From Schistosoma mansoni (taxonomy: Eukaryota; Platyhelminthes; Trematoda; Strigeidida; Schistosomatidae), in assembly GCF_000237925.1 (NCBI RefSeq), contig NC_031497.1, positions 3,093,295 through 3,157,294 on the forward strand: 64,000 nucleotides of DNA, given 5' to 3'. The position numbers and the translations under genes were made by a program. This document shows positions 1 to 10,419 of this stretch, piece after piece; position 1 is the first letter of the stretch, and every line of letters begins with the position of its first letter. Below the pieces are notes generated by a model. The model was given only the letters and a program-made list of their open reading frames with translations, was not told the DNA's origin and did not search any database.

Positions 1-73
1 ACAATCAAAAAAGGTAACATGGTAGTGATTTATGATCCATCATTCTTTAGTAAAACAGGTCAACTAAGGACGC

Positions 74-76
<3 letters not shown>

Positions 77-107
<31 letters not shown>
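77..107. repeat. (TA)n microsatellite
   Basis: Uninterrupted TA dinucleotide run of about 31 bp. Similar long TA runs lie at 23366-23413 and 62109-62151. Confidence 0.95.
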
Positions 108-111
<4 letters not shown>

Positions 112-149
112 TTCTAATCTAATAATTAATAAAACTGTAATAGGTAAAC

Positions 150-366
150 ATCAACTCTGAGATGCAGGCACATCCAACTGACGAGTCCCAAATAGGACGA
201 AACGCACGTCCTGGATTACACTGCTAGCCACTATCCATCTTTGCTTACAATGCTTGAGAAATAAGGCTATTTCGAGGCGATACGCACAGTATGTACATAT
301 GCCAATTAGAGACTGATCAGTTGCAGTCCTAAACATCAATAGGAAGATTCAAACAAGTAATACTAC
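150..366 (+). mobile_element. SINE-A (Smα-like) copy, 5'-truncated, with perfect target-site duplication
   Basis: This is the 3' two thirds of the tRNA-derived, hammerhead-bearing SINE-A. The copy starts just after the box B position (at the ATCAACTCTGAG stretch), so the Pol III promoter is missing, and it runs to the family 3' end with its AGATTCAAACAA-type tail. It is flanked by a perfect 13-bp direct repeat GTAATAGGTAAAC at 137-149 and 367-379, the signature of target-primed reverse transcription by a LINE-type enzyme. Truncation together with a perfect duplication indicates a fairly recent insertion. Schistosome Smα elements are known to carry hammerhead ribozymes; this copy keeps the full hammerhead core. 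Confidence 0.9.
163..224 (+). ncRNA. Hammerhead ribozyme motif (SINE-A copy at 150-366)
   Basis: The catalytic core is complete. CTGACGA is at 178-184, stem II has TCC paired with GGA around loop CAAATA, GAAA is at 199-202, and the cleavage triplet GTC is at 208-210, so cleavage is predicted between 210 and 211. Stem I is formed by CATCCA before the core and TGGAT after the cut, with one mismatch at the pair next to the core. Stem III is very short, as is known for schistosome hammerheads, so activity may need a dimeric form. Best-preserved SINE-A ribozyme in the window. Confidence 0.85.
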
Positions 367-379
367 GTAATAGGTAAAC

Positions 380-2101
380 TTTACATAATTTTTTGACGGA
401 TACCTTTCCTTTCATAAAAGTCATTTTGCATTAATTATTTGATCTTCATCAACTGTACAATGTAGGTGATTTTGGTTATTATCATTTGGTAATAAGATAT
501 ATATAATGAATTACATCCTAAAAGATCACTCTAAAATATATAGACCCAGTACAATCCATACTCTAGAATACATATGAACAAATATTGTATATAAACGACT
601 GTTGCTTCTTGACTAACAATGAGATTGTGGATCATTATAAGAACCTCGGTTACTTTTTCAAGATTTTCAGTTATATATATATTGATAAGTCTTTAATTTA
701 GCATTACTGTGTCACATATGAAACTTAAAATGAATTAAATTAGATTATATTTTTCTTTGTTATGGCTTACCTTTAACCTGTCTAGTTAACCTTTTAGTTT
801 CCATATAAAAATATCTTCACACGTATATATGCGAGATGAGATTGTTCAAAATGTATTGCTCAAATATATCACATAATTCCAATAACCCTTTTCTTCTCAT
901 TGCAATATCGAAATTATATTGTATATCAGATGATTATATACAATGATTTTTAAAAAAAAACAAATACATCTCTGAACTCCTTTTGATGATAAATAATTGT
1001 TGTCATCTGATACCAATGAATAGTGACAAACTGTTTTTTTCACAGTTAGCCTTACATTGATGGCTTTACACTAATATATAAATTTAACAATTAAATATAA
1101 AATCCATACTAAATAAATAGTGTTAGGTAATATAACATGTATATCATTAGAAATCAGCTGATGAAAAAAGAGATACAAAACTAAAATGCATAATCGATTA
1201 ATTATTACAATCAGTTACGTAAGTTTAAGAATAGAAATAAGGTTTCAAATGTTTGGTGTTACATGTAAAATCAATTATAAGTAAATTAATGAGGCAGCTG
1301 TAAAGAAAATTATACAATCAGATTATAACAATATATGTTGTCATATTCGGAAGATAGAAAGATAGTTGGTGAAATGTAGAAGTGATTAAGCAGAAGGACT
1401 GTTTTAAGTGAAGTAGTACAAACTTTTCTACCCAAAAGATTAGGTTTATTAATGTGTATTCTTACGACATCTGCTTTATGTAGGAAACTGATTCTGGTAG
1501 TAAAGTGTAAGCTCCATGGGATTCCATGAATAACGTTAAGAGCTGAACGTATATCAACGCTGTGATCAGTATCAACTAATTAAACGAGAAAGAAATCTCT
1601 TATTGTTCTTTTAGTCCTTAGAACAACTATGAAGGACAATGTTTAGAAATATGACGAAATATTTACCTATTTATATACCCTATATGATTGTCAGTACAAC
1701 AGGAGTTGTGATGGTAAGCACATTTGAAGGCAGTAGAACTAAGAAGTTTATTTTTATTTCGTGAACACAACACAGAATGACGGAAGGATAAGCAGCATAA
1801 ACCTGCTGCATGAAATGAACATCCTAGGACTGCAATTATAATTTGAATCACTGTTCCCAGGTATACTACCTATAAATTGTAACTTTAAGAGTAAAGGCTT
1901 TTTAAGTACTGTTGATGATTTTTACTTTAGACTTAGTTTCAGACATTGTTCGTAAGGAACATTGATGGGTATTTTACTTGATAAATCATGGATAAATTTA
2001 AGTTCCTCTTCAAAAGTGTCATAAGAACTGGTACTCCTAGCTTCGTAGACTAGATAGTTAACAAAATTTTGCTTCCCGTCATAAAACAAGGCTCATAAAG
2101 T
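380..2101. other. AT-rich intergenic stretch, nothing recognised
   Basis: No exon-like reading frame with splice sites, no tRNA and no recognised repeat was seen here. The few open frames are short and of low complexity. Confidence 0.5.
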
Positions 2102-2109
2102 ACAAATAT

Positions 2110-2698
2110 TTATTTTATTTAAAAACATACATATTGGTACAAAAGGGCACCAGATACATATGCACCACACAATAATAATAATGATAATGTAGATTGTCTT
2201 TCTTCTATTAGGAAGGAGAGCAGTGTAGTTAGTGAAGTGCGTCATTTCATTTCATTCGTGTGTGGACTGTGATACTGCCCAGGTGACCAAACCGAAGCAG
2301 GTGGTTTTCTTAGGGGGCCACACCCCGAGCCTTTGACCAAAAGGTCTGATCCACAAGGCAGTGGAGCATCGTGAGGAGATGCAGTCCCATGGTAGCCGGT
2401 GACCAACAATTGGTTCATACGCCATTTTTTCCTTCAGGATCCTGGAACCCATGTGCACCATTGGTTTGGAATCAGGGTTTTCCAACTCCCCTAGGTGGAC
2501 CCTCCGTGTCCACCAACCCGGTTAAAGCTCCGGACATTCGCTTTTCGTCCTCTCAATTTCGTAAACAACAGTAATGTTGCGAGGAGGCAGTGAGTAGGAC
2601 TTCTTTGGTAGAGGCTGTATACGCGTGGCCATGTGAGAGCATTCTTAGAGGGAGGGCGGACTCTCCCCACTCTCGGCCATACCAGGGCATTTGGGGGC
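2110..2698 (-). mobile_element. Dispersed retroposed repeat X, copy 1
   Basis: About 589 bp on the minus strand, with an A/T-rich tail of TTTA units at the left. The body is closely similar (over 90 % by eye) to the copy at 53737-54258. An 8-bp duplication ACAAATAT flanks it at 2102-2109 and 2699-2706, showing insertion by retrotransposition. It starts at the same sequence as copy 2 (GCCCCCAAATGCCC on the minus strand), so this is probably a real element end and not random truncation. Compared with copy 2 it has about 70 bp extra near 2175-2250. Short open frames occur on both strands but no recognised protein domain. The family could not be named. Confidence 0.75.
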
Positions 2699-2929
2699 AC
2701 AAATATGGACGTAGAATAGCCGGTCTACGCGAAAGTATTTCTTCTTATTGTCTATCAAGTCTTCTCGTCTATAAGCATTCTAGAATAAAGGTAATGTTAC
2801 AGTTTCATCTTCCCTTCGAAAGTTATTTCTTGGTGATCTTGGTTAAATGTTTTTGATAGGTTTTAAGCTTTGCTCCTTTTTCCAGAACTATAAAAGCGTC
2901 GTCCATATAACAACAACGAAATTCTGGTT

Positions 2930-3190
2930 CACAAGCAAAGATGAATGGTGACTAGCAGTGGAATCCCAGACTTACGTTTCGTCCTAATTCGGACTTGTCA
3001 GGTGGATATACCTACATCCTAGAGTGGATGCTCACTCCGAGACTCAAACCCAGTACTGTTAGCTTCAAATCTAATCGCGTTACCCACTTAGCTACCAATT
3101 CCAGATAGCGACTAACTTGTGCGATGTAGTGACGTTTTATTCATTTTGTATTGTTTTCCTGAAAACACTAATTGATGTTTAGGACTGCAA
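2930..3190 (-). mobile_element. SINE-A, minus-strand half of inverted pair
   Basis: The reverse strand reads, in order: the tail of a preceding monomer (TCCTAAACATCAAT near 3170-3190), a linker, the tRNA-like head with box A (TAGCTAAGTGG) and box B (GGTTTGAGTC), then a hammerhead region. The hammerhead has CTGACAAG instead of CTGACGAG and is probably inactive. Tail plus next head on one strand is the tandem-monomer arrangement of the family. The copy is joined head-to-head to the plus-strand copy at 3191-3474. A repeat ATTCTGGTT at 2921-2929 and 3475-3483 brackets the whole pair. Confidence 0.85.
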
Positions 3191-3474
3191 TTGATAACGT
3201 GATGGCATTTGAAGCGAACGGCATTGGGTTCGAGTCTCGGAATGAACAACAACCCTGAGATGCAGACACGCTCAACTGACGAGTCCCGAATAAGACGAAA
3301 AGTGCGTCATGGATTCCACTGCTATCTACTACCCATCTTTTCTTATAACGCTTGTGACTTTAGGCAATATCGAGGCAATCCGCACAGGATGTACGTATGC
3401 CAATTAGAGACTGATCAATTGCAGTACTAAACATCAATAACAAGATTTAAACAAACATAACGAAATGGATTAGA
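3191..3474 (+). mobile_element. SINE-A, plus-strand half of inverted pair
   Basis: The copy begins inside box A (AACGTGATGG), keeps box B (GGTTCGAGTC), the hammerhead region and the 3' tail ending in AGATTTAAACAAACATAA. It lies directly to the right of the opposite-strand copy 2930-3190. The right flank carries ATTCTGGTT, which matches the left flank of the pair; a longer match beginning AACGAAAT is interrupted by about 8 extra bases on the right side. Confidence 0.87.
3268..3322 (+). ncRNA. Hammerhead ribozyme motif (SINE-A)
   Basis: Core CTGACGA is at 3276-3282, stem II is TCC/AGA with one weak pair, GAAA is at 3297-3300, and the cleavage triplet GTC is at 3306-3308. Stem I (CTCAA with ATGGAT) and stem III are weak, so activity is doubtful although the core bases are present. 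Confidence 0.6.
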
Positions 3475-3483
3475 ATTCTGGTT

Positions 3484-4039
3484 TGCTTAATTTCATCAAA
3501 AAGAGATCCGCTAGGATTGGATCTAATGATGATCCTAGAGTGATACCACCACATTGTCTATAGAGCTCCTTATTAAACAGAAAAATGTAACTTGATCGAA
3601 AACCTGACAATCAGTTATTTTAAGAGCTAAATTTGAGTACTAATTTTCATTCATTGATCTCGTAAGTTACCGCGTATGAAATCAACTCTTACCATATGAA
3701 GTACTTTCGTGAATGACGATGGTGCATCAAATGATATCGCGAGTTTCTTCCTTAACTTCAAAGTTTTAATGCTACAGATATATTCAAAACCATCCTTTAC
3801 AGTATAATTTAAAATTTCTTTGTGTAGTGGCTTTAGAAGTTTTAATAACCATTTTACAGTTGCTTGGTAATTTGCATTAAGTATATCTAGGACCAGTAAC
3901 AGTGGTGAACTAGTTTTATGGAATTTCTTTAACTCATAGAGCTACAGTGCCATTAGGTTTCAGTGTTGAATATAAGTCCTAAAAAAATCAAGCCTATTTG
4001 TTTCAAACTATTTATTCATTGTCAATCATCGATCAGTCT
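3484..4039. other. Intergenic, nothing recognised
   Basis: No coding signature or repeat family could be assigned. Confidence 0.4.
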
Positions 4040-4240
4040 TTTATGTGGAGTAGTTTCTATAATTGAGATCATGAACCGATCAATGTTAGACAAAAATTAA
4101 AAGTCTTGAAGCACTAAACGGCCTTTTCGCCCCAGTATGAGACTCCTCAGCAGTTTGTATCCATGATCCCGTACGCGGGACCCGAACCTAGGACCTTCAG
4201 TCTAGCGCAAACGCTTAACCTCTAGACCACCGAGCTGAAG
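4040..4240 (-). mobile_element. SINE-B, minus-strand half of inverted pair (near full length)
   Basis: The reverse strand reads the tRNA-like head (GCTCGGTGGTCTAGAGG box A region, box B GGTTCGGGTCC), then a GCGGGATC-type stretch, a hammerhead region (CTGAGGAG, then CGAAA) and the family 3' tail (TCATGATCTCAA, CTCCACA). SINE-B differs from SINE-A in its head and tail but has the same layout: tRNA-like promoter, then hammerhead, then unique tail. Its 5' end abuts the plus-strand copy that begins at 4241. Confidence 0.85.
4108..4160 (-). ncRNA. Hammerhead-like motif (SINE-B)
   Basis: On the minus strand: CTGAGGAG core, stem II TCTCATACTGGGG, CGAAA, a short stem III with GGCC at its centre, and cleavage triplet GTT. 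Stem I is ACTG with TAGT. Core bases are intact but stem III has a mismatch. Confidence 0.55.
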
Positions 4241-4380
4241 TTCCACGTGCGGGATTGTGAATGCGCACCGCTCAAGGGCCCCATACTAGCACAAAACGGT
4301 GTTTTCAGGTTTTCAATGGTGGTCTCATATTGATTGGTTCATGATCTCAACTAAAACTCAACGAGCTCCACAAACCTATA
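4241..4380 (+). mobile_element. SINE-B, plus-strand half of inverted pair
   Basis: The copy begins just after box B (GTGCGGGATTGTG) and runs through a degraded hammerhead region to the TTGGTTCATGATCTCAAC and CTCCACAAACC tail. It is head-to-head with 4040-4240. Confidence 0.82.
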
Positions 4381-4385
4381 CCAGA

Positions 4386-7300
4386 AAACTTTATAAGATA
4401 ATTCGCGAAATAGCATTTACCTTTTGTTTGTTCGAAGAAACTATGTGTCTATCATTCAGAATATTGTCTGTGTTGTATCTGAATATTATGTACTTAAAAT
4501 AACAATATATCAAAGTTGGTCGAATTTTTTTACAATCCCGTTACCCGAATTTATGGAACTCCTTATTTGTAAAAACAGGAGTTTACAAAGCAAACTTGTG
4601 TATTTACTTTATTAACAAAATTATGAATGTCACAAAATTTGAGGCCAAGAGATAATACTTTGAAGTCAATCACGTCAAAATGAAGACTTCAAGAAATATA
4701 TGGACTTCAGTTAGACGAAAATTCTGTTTATATTCTCTGGTTTTTTTAAACTTTGGATCAATTGAACCTTTCTTTTCTTAATTTCATGACTTGAGTCACG
4801 TAATCTAAAGACTGTTACTCAAGTTCGTTAGGAACTTTCTCAAGTGAATGAAATATCTCGTCAACATTTTTTGTCAGTTTCGTAATAGACGATTTTATTG
4901 AGTTCGTCTATTTTGAAGCACATTATTTTTAACGTACTTTGATTTGGTTGAACTCTGTTACTATGAAATGCCTTCCAGTACGACTTCTGATAGTTCTTTT
5001 CTGTGGATTCACTGATTATTTATTTACCTGAATATTTCATAAACTCATACGTTACACAATAACATTTCCTATAAAATAGCAAAACTTAATTCTGGAAGCT
5101 CACAATACTGATCGAATAAGCATCCATCCATGAATATCCATTCATCCTACATATGCATTTCAAATGAAAAATTATGCTTTTTTTACTCTCTGAAGAAGTG
5201 ATCTAGACAGAGTCGCGAAACGTTGTAAATTCAGTTAACATTCATTGAAATTTTACGGGTAGATAGTCACATTTTTTACACATGGAGTATGTTTTCTTCA
5301 ACCTTGATCGATACTCTTAACAAGTCTTAATAAGTAAAAAAGCAGTCAGATTATTCAAAATCTATTGATCTAATATGTCAAAATGCTAATAAGCTTTGTC
5401 TTTTATTGCATGGTCGGAATTAGAGGGAGTGATTAAGGCAATCATTGTTTGATTAGTGTAACTAATCAGCATTTATTGTTGACACTTAAATACTCTGTCA
5501 ATGTTGAAATATTTTAATTCTCTGTGTATCCCTTCAATGAAACTATAATTTGACAGAATATTAAACGTCAATAATCTTGTCTGTCAGTAAAAATTATCAT
5601 TCTACTTCGTTATCATAGCGTAACCTAGATTTCATTTCAAAATATTGTTTCCAATGATTATAATACTTTATAAGGAAAAGAAAATGAGATTTCAGTAGAT
5701 GGAAAAATGTGGTTCGTAGACGATAAATTTATTCATTTACTTCCTACTTATATAGCAGTATTAAAAATTGATATACACATACAAAACTAGGAGAGTTCAA
5801 AATGTTACTGCATAGAAACTATATAGCATACAAGTTAATTTTTATATTATTGAAGTGTTTTACTAAACAGAACAATCGGATACCCTGTAACCAATAGAAA
5901 CACCAGCTTGTTGAAATTTATTTCAGTTACATCCTAGTTATAAATGAAACCAAATGAGAAACTTTGAATATCATTTGTATGGTTACTACGAAATAATTAT
6001 ATACATTTATTTAGTTTTTTTACTGACGTATGTGAAGTAAGAAAACTAGTATACTAAACATATGGTTATTATTTATCATTGAAAATACCGTTACCATTGA
6101 TACTGGTTATATCTCTCACTAATAATCTATCTGATTATTAAATATCTATAAACAGCAAATTGATACTGTGTTTACTTAAACTAATGATAAAAACTACTAC
6201 CATCAATCATAAAAATCGATAGCAAATGTTTGGTTACAGTAAATAATTCCCATTAGATAATGTACTATGTTTCATGAAATACTCTTCTAAAATGCTTTTA
6301 ACTTGAAAATATCTAAAGAATAAGACTGATAATGCTTTTTTTAACAGTAATTACCTCCCATTCGTATTCATTACTAAATGTTTTGTACTAGGTTTACTCA
6401 TATGATATTTGTTTTGATCTTACAATACATATGGTATGAGGATGCTAATTACAGTCACTTCAAGTTCCTCGAAACCACAGATGGGAAGAGAAATATTTAA
6501 ACCAATCTGGTAGTTTTCTTTGAATCTTGTAGTAATTCCCATTCTAATAGGTTGTAAGTTTTCTGAAGAAGCGTAAGAATACAAACAATTAATCAGTTAA
6601 GATAAATTCAAGAAATAATAAAATGAATTACAATATTCACAGTTTGGAGACAGGTTTCCCAGAATTTTGAACAGTCTGCGGACAGATTTCGTCAACAAAT
6701 TATATCATGATCAACTTGACACAGCACCGTAACTTGTGCACTTTCTAGAACAAAATAGTTATTGTCATCGAAATACTTAAATATCATGTGGAATTAAAAC
6801 CAACATTTTGCCAAAACATCTACTGAATACTAAAGGATTATAAACTTGTGCGCATACCAACATTCTCAGAGATAGGCATGACGGATTATTTTTATGCGAA
6901 AGGTTCACATGTCATATACACATCAAATAGAAATTTCCCAGATGCAAAGCTTGTTTCACAAGTTTGATTGACATAATACTACGATAGAATTTTGATGAAA
7001 CTATTAAACATACTGCATCCTACTAAAAAGCAAGGCTTTTACGTTTCCCCGAAATATGATGTCTAACTGTCATGACTAAAACTGATAAAACTACCCTCAT
7101 GTTATTCAGACATTAGGCTAGAATAATGACAGGGATTTTATTCATGATTAAACTATGAGAAATAATACTTAAACCTTGTTAATGTCATAAATGATCTCCC
7201 TCCTTTTCTATGCTCATAATTAAGATATTTATTAAACGGCATAAAACATAATCCTGTACGTATAGTTTTCTGCATCAAAATAGACTCTAAATACAATAAA

Positions 7301-7419
7301 ATGATTACACTATGCAACGAATAAATTCACAGGACCTGTCCCATGTTTTGCATTAACATCTTAATATAAAATTACAAAAACATTTTTTGTACAGATTTTG
7401 AACAATTTTAAAGGAATAA
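4386..7419. other. Long AT-rich stretch, nothing recognised
   Basis: No convincing exon or repeat family was seen. It may contain introns or 5' exons of the GPCR gene that ends at 10419, but none could be identified by eye. Confidence 0.4.
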
Positions 7420-7565
7420 CTCAAAGGTAAGACCTGGAAAGTCATTTCATCATAGCATGAGACTGTTCAGAAGAACACATTCATAACTTCTCAACTGGGG
7501 CTCAAACTCGGGGCCTCACGTCTCGTTTGCGAACCTCTATACCACAGGTCTAATACCTGACGACG
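7420..7565 (-). mobile_element. SINE-B, degraded minus-strand copy
   Basis: The reverse strand shows box A-like GTGGTATAGAGG, box B-like GAGTTTGAGCC and the region after it. The hammerhead segment is partly deleted: the sequence jumps from the GATGAAATGA equivalent of CGAAACGG to CCAGGT. It faces the plus-strand copy at 7660-7800 across about 95 bp. Confidence 0.7.
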
Positions 7566-7659
7566 TATAGGTCCAATTTTGATTAACCCGCGATATTATG
7601 CGACCATTCTCTGTTGTCTTCAGTGGATACTTCTATTACATCTGATACAATTGAATTCC

Positions 7660-7800
7660 ATTGGTTATGGTTCGCGAACGAGCACCGCTAAGACAAAATA
7701 TCCATCAATTGTTTTCAAGACCTCATTGGTTGTCTAACTTAGATCGGTTCGTGATCTCAACAAAATTCAGCAATCCCCACAACTCCCATACTATTACAAA
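7660..7800 (+). mobile_element. SINE-B, degraded plus-strand copy
   Basis: It reads GGTTCGCGAACGAG, a degraded hammerhead segment, then TTCAAGACCTCATTGGTTGTCTAAC and the GTGATCTCAACAAAATTC and CCCACAA tail. Right-hand member of a minus/plus pair with 7420-7565. Confidence 0.72.
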
Positions 7801-7824
7801 TATGTGATCTCTTTCAGAAAAGGA

Positions 7825-7985
7825 AGATTTGAAGTAAACAAATATCATCCTTCAAAACATGTCAACCTATTCAAAGCTTATCAGCTGGATAAATCTACAT
7901 CCTGCTACTTTCTAGTATCATTATCAAGGCTTGAACCCGATATCTTTTGCTTTAAAACCTATAGAACTCTCAGCTAGATTATTTG
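7825..7985 (-). mobile_element. Degenerate SINE-A-like copy
   Basis: The reverse strand has box A-like TAGCTGAGAG, box B-like GGGTTCAAGCC, then GGATGTAGATTTATCCAG followed by CTGATAAG, the position of the hammerhead core in SINE-A. The following GAAA segment is not preserved. It looks like an old or divergent subfamily. Confidence 0.55.
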
Positions 7986-9324
7986 GTGTATGATTGCCGC
8001 CTTCTGTTCTTTGACTATCAATTCCTTACCCATCGTAACTTACGAATTTACAGAATTAGAACTTTTTGTCGATATCGATATTTTCACCACTATTTCTAAT
8101 CAATTAAATCTGCCTCATCTGAATGAATCAATAACAAAATCTTCTATATATTAAAATTAAAACCAATCCTATTATAGATTTGATTACTATCATAAACTGT
8201 TTGTCTCGAATTCGGTTATAAAGAAAAATACTAAATAAAATCGAATAATCTTTTTTTTCACAATTAAACGAATAAAGGAACTTCCTAATATTATTTATTA
8301 TGACGTTTCTTAATTAAATGACACAGTCGCTTATATATCTCCGCACATAACTACACACACCCCATATGTACGTACATATATATATATATATATAGACATA
8401 CATACAAAAATGTATATAAACAATAACATAACCACTCCACAGGTTTTATCACCATCTACCTTAAATTTTTTTTTCGCTTTTGTTTTTTTTTAGCTTTTTG
8501 ATTCGAATAAAATTTAAGTATGTCGCCAAATTAAATAGAAGGCGACAAAAAATTATACAAAAATAGAAGTTATTATTAATTTGTATAGTAAATTGAAAAT
8601 TCTTATTTTGTATTGAATCAATAAGAATTACACACACATACACACATTAAAAAAATGAGATTTACATAAGTAGTTATCATGTATCTGTGCCTACATACAA
8701 ATCAAACATTGTCTATATATATAACTTTATATAAGACAATTTACCATCATCACACATGTAATTCATATATTTTTTCATTTGTGTATAAAGTAATCGGTTA
8801 GATGAAGAAAATACAATTTTTTTTTAATGTTCGCATAAAAATTGGTCATTAGTAGGAGAGAAGAACAAATATGACGTTGAGAAATTAAATCATACGATTA
8901 CGTAATATTGTCCTTTAATTTATCCCGATAATTATCATTACAATAGAAGTGGTATCAGGATTGTCATATATGTTTATGAAATGTTACCTACACCGAGATA
9001 ATATGGTTAATCATAGGAATTCAAACAGAATATCATTTCCCAGATATGAAACAAATAGACATTACAATCTTGACTGTATTCGTCTATAATAACAATAGTA
9101 ACATGCTATCTTTAGGACTGAATATTTTAAAATGTTCTTGATAGTATCACAGAATTCATAGTTATTCTGTCAATGGTTATTAATAACATACGACATTTGG
9201 CATCTGAGTCTAAATAGTTCAACTAAACTATTACAAAAATGATTAACTTCACAATTACAAATGCTACAATCTTTCAACCTGTAGATACAATTATAATATG
9301 TGTATAGTGGGAGCATAAAAGGTT
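7986..9324. other. AT-rich stretch upstream of GPCR exon, nothing recognised
   Basis: It contains a short TA run near 8378-8392 and low-complexity T-rich DNA. No exon was identified. It is probably intron or flank of the GPCR gene. Confidence 0.4.
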
Positions 9325-9361
9325 GATTCACTTAGTATTGCTTGTTTGAATCTTCCCTGAT
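9325..9361 (-). mobile_element. SINE-A tail fragment, minus strand
   Basis: The reverse strand reads CATCAGGGAAGATTCAAACAA and onward, the family 3' tail. It directly abuts the plus-strand head that starts at 9362, so this locus is also a minus/plus inverted pair, here with only the tail on the left. Confidence 0.75.
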
Positions 9362-9545
9362 GTGGCTATCCGGACTCAGTAGCTGAGTGGATAACGCGAT
9401 GGAGTTTGAAGCGAAAGGTACTGGGTTCGAGTCCCAGAGTGAACATCAACTCTTAGATGCAGGTACATCCAGCTGACGAGTCCCAAATAAGAAGAAAGGC
9501 GCTTTTGGGATTCCACTGCTAACCACTATTCATCTTTGCTTATAA
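9362..9545 (+). mobile_element. SINE-A copy with intact Pol III promoter boxes, 3'-truncated
   Basis: The head includes GGACTCAGTAGCTGAGTGG (box A) and GGGTTCGAGTCCC (box B). Core CTGACGAG is present at 9473-9480, but the partner segment reads AAGAAGAAAGGCGCTTTTGGG, which lacks the base pairing before GAAA and the GTC cleavage triplet. The same changes occur in the copy at 14930-15190, pointing to a shared subfamily without a working ribozyme. It lies about 200 bp upstream of the GPCR exon. Confidence 0.88.
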
Positions 9546-9744
9546 GTGGTCGATGTTGCAAAATTCTCTCAGTGAACATAATATTGTTTAAAATTAAATT
9601 GGTTGTTATACAGCCAGAGATTTATGTATATATAATCCAGGTTTTATAAATCGATTGCGGTTTTCACTGGGGAATATATATATATATGCTGACGATACAG
9701 TGTAATCTAATTTAAATTTTTTCATTTTTCTCACAACATTTTAG

Positions 9745-10419
9745 ATATATACAGTCATTACATTTATTCTGCAATTTGTCGCACCCTGTTTGATTATATC
9801 AATATGTTATTATCGCGTTAGTTGTGTACTACGTTCAAGAGGTTCAACAAAAATTGGTTGTGGACGTAAAAGTCGTGAAAAAGAAGAACTTGAAATAAAA
9901 CGTAATCGTCGTACAAATCAAATGTTAATAGCTATGGTTATTATATTTGTTGTCTGTTGGATACCATTAAATGTTCTATGGATAGTTGTAGATATAATTG
10001 GTGAAAAAGCTGAAGGTTCCGTTTATTTTCATCATACATTTATATTATGTCATATGATTGCTATGAGTTCAGCTGTTTATAATCCTTTTTTATATGCATG
10101 GTTAAATAATAATTTTCGACAAGAATTTAAAGCTATTTTTCAATGTAATAATAAATTCTGTACTAATAATTCATCATTCATAACAACTAGACCCCAAACT
10201 CAATCAAAAGTCATATCACGTTACACATGTAATAATAACAATAATAATAATAAGGCTAAAAACGATCATATGGATTGTGATAATGAAGAAAATATAAATA
10301 ATCAGTTAAAAATGCATAAATCAATTAACAAACCGAAAGGGCAACATACAAGCTATATGACAATAGCTGACGGTGATGGAGGTGTATGGCAAGGACCTGT
10401 TTGCAGTGAAATCAAATAA
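9745..10419 (+). CDS. Last exon of neuropeptide F/Y-type G-protein-coupled receptor
   Basis: This exon encodes the C-terminal 224 residues of a class A GPCR, a plasma-membrane receptor that couples a peptide ligand to G proteins. It follows a T-rich tract ending in TTTTAG (acceptor at 9743-9744) and is open in frame from its first base. Seen in order: TM5 (YTVITFILQFVAPCLIISI, residues 2-20), a basic third loop, TM6 with the CWIP motif (residues 60-85, C71), and TM7 with NPFLY (residues 112-116) followed by NNNFRQEFKAIF (helix 8). The C-tail has cysteines that could be acylated and an asparagine-rich run encoded by AAT repeats. The ICL3/TM6 sequence (RRTNQMLIAMV) and TM5 resemble invertebrate NPF/NPY receptors; the ligand is inferred, not proven. 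Exons for TM1-4 were not found in the window. Stop TAA at 10417. Confidence 0.88.
   Translation: MYTVITFILQFVAPCLIISICYYRVSCVLRSRGSTKIGCGRKSREKEELEIKRNRRTNQMLIAMVIIFVVCWIPLNVLWIVVDIIGEKAEGSVYFHHTFILCHMIAMSSAVYNPFLYAWLNNNFRQEFKAIFQCNNKFCTNNSSFITTRPQTQSKVISRYTCNNNNNNNKAKNDHMDCDNEENINNQLKMHKSINKPKGQHTSYMTIADGDGGVWQGPVCSEIK

Noticed and set aside
2540-2580. GGACGAAAAGCG..GTCC string in repeat X that recalls a hammerhead
   Set aside because: The CTGANGA half of the core is missing (TTGAGAG instead) and stem II cannot form.
2252-2856. Overlapping open frames of 67-88 residues on both strands
   Set aside because: They lie within repeat X and recur in copy 2 with changes; no known domain and no splice context, so they are not called as genes.
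9403-9438. tRNA gene
   Set aside because: Box A and box B are present but the acceptor stem and anticodon arm do not fold as a functional tRNA; it is the SINE head.
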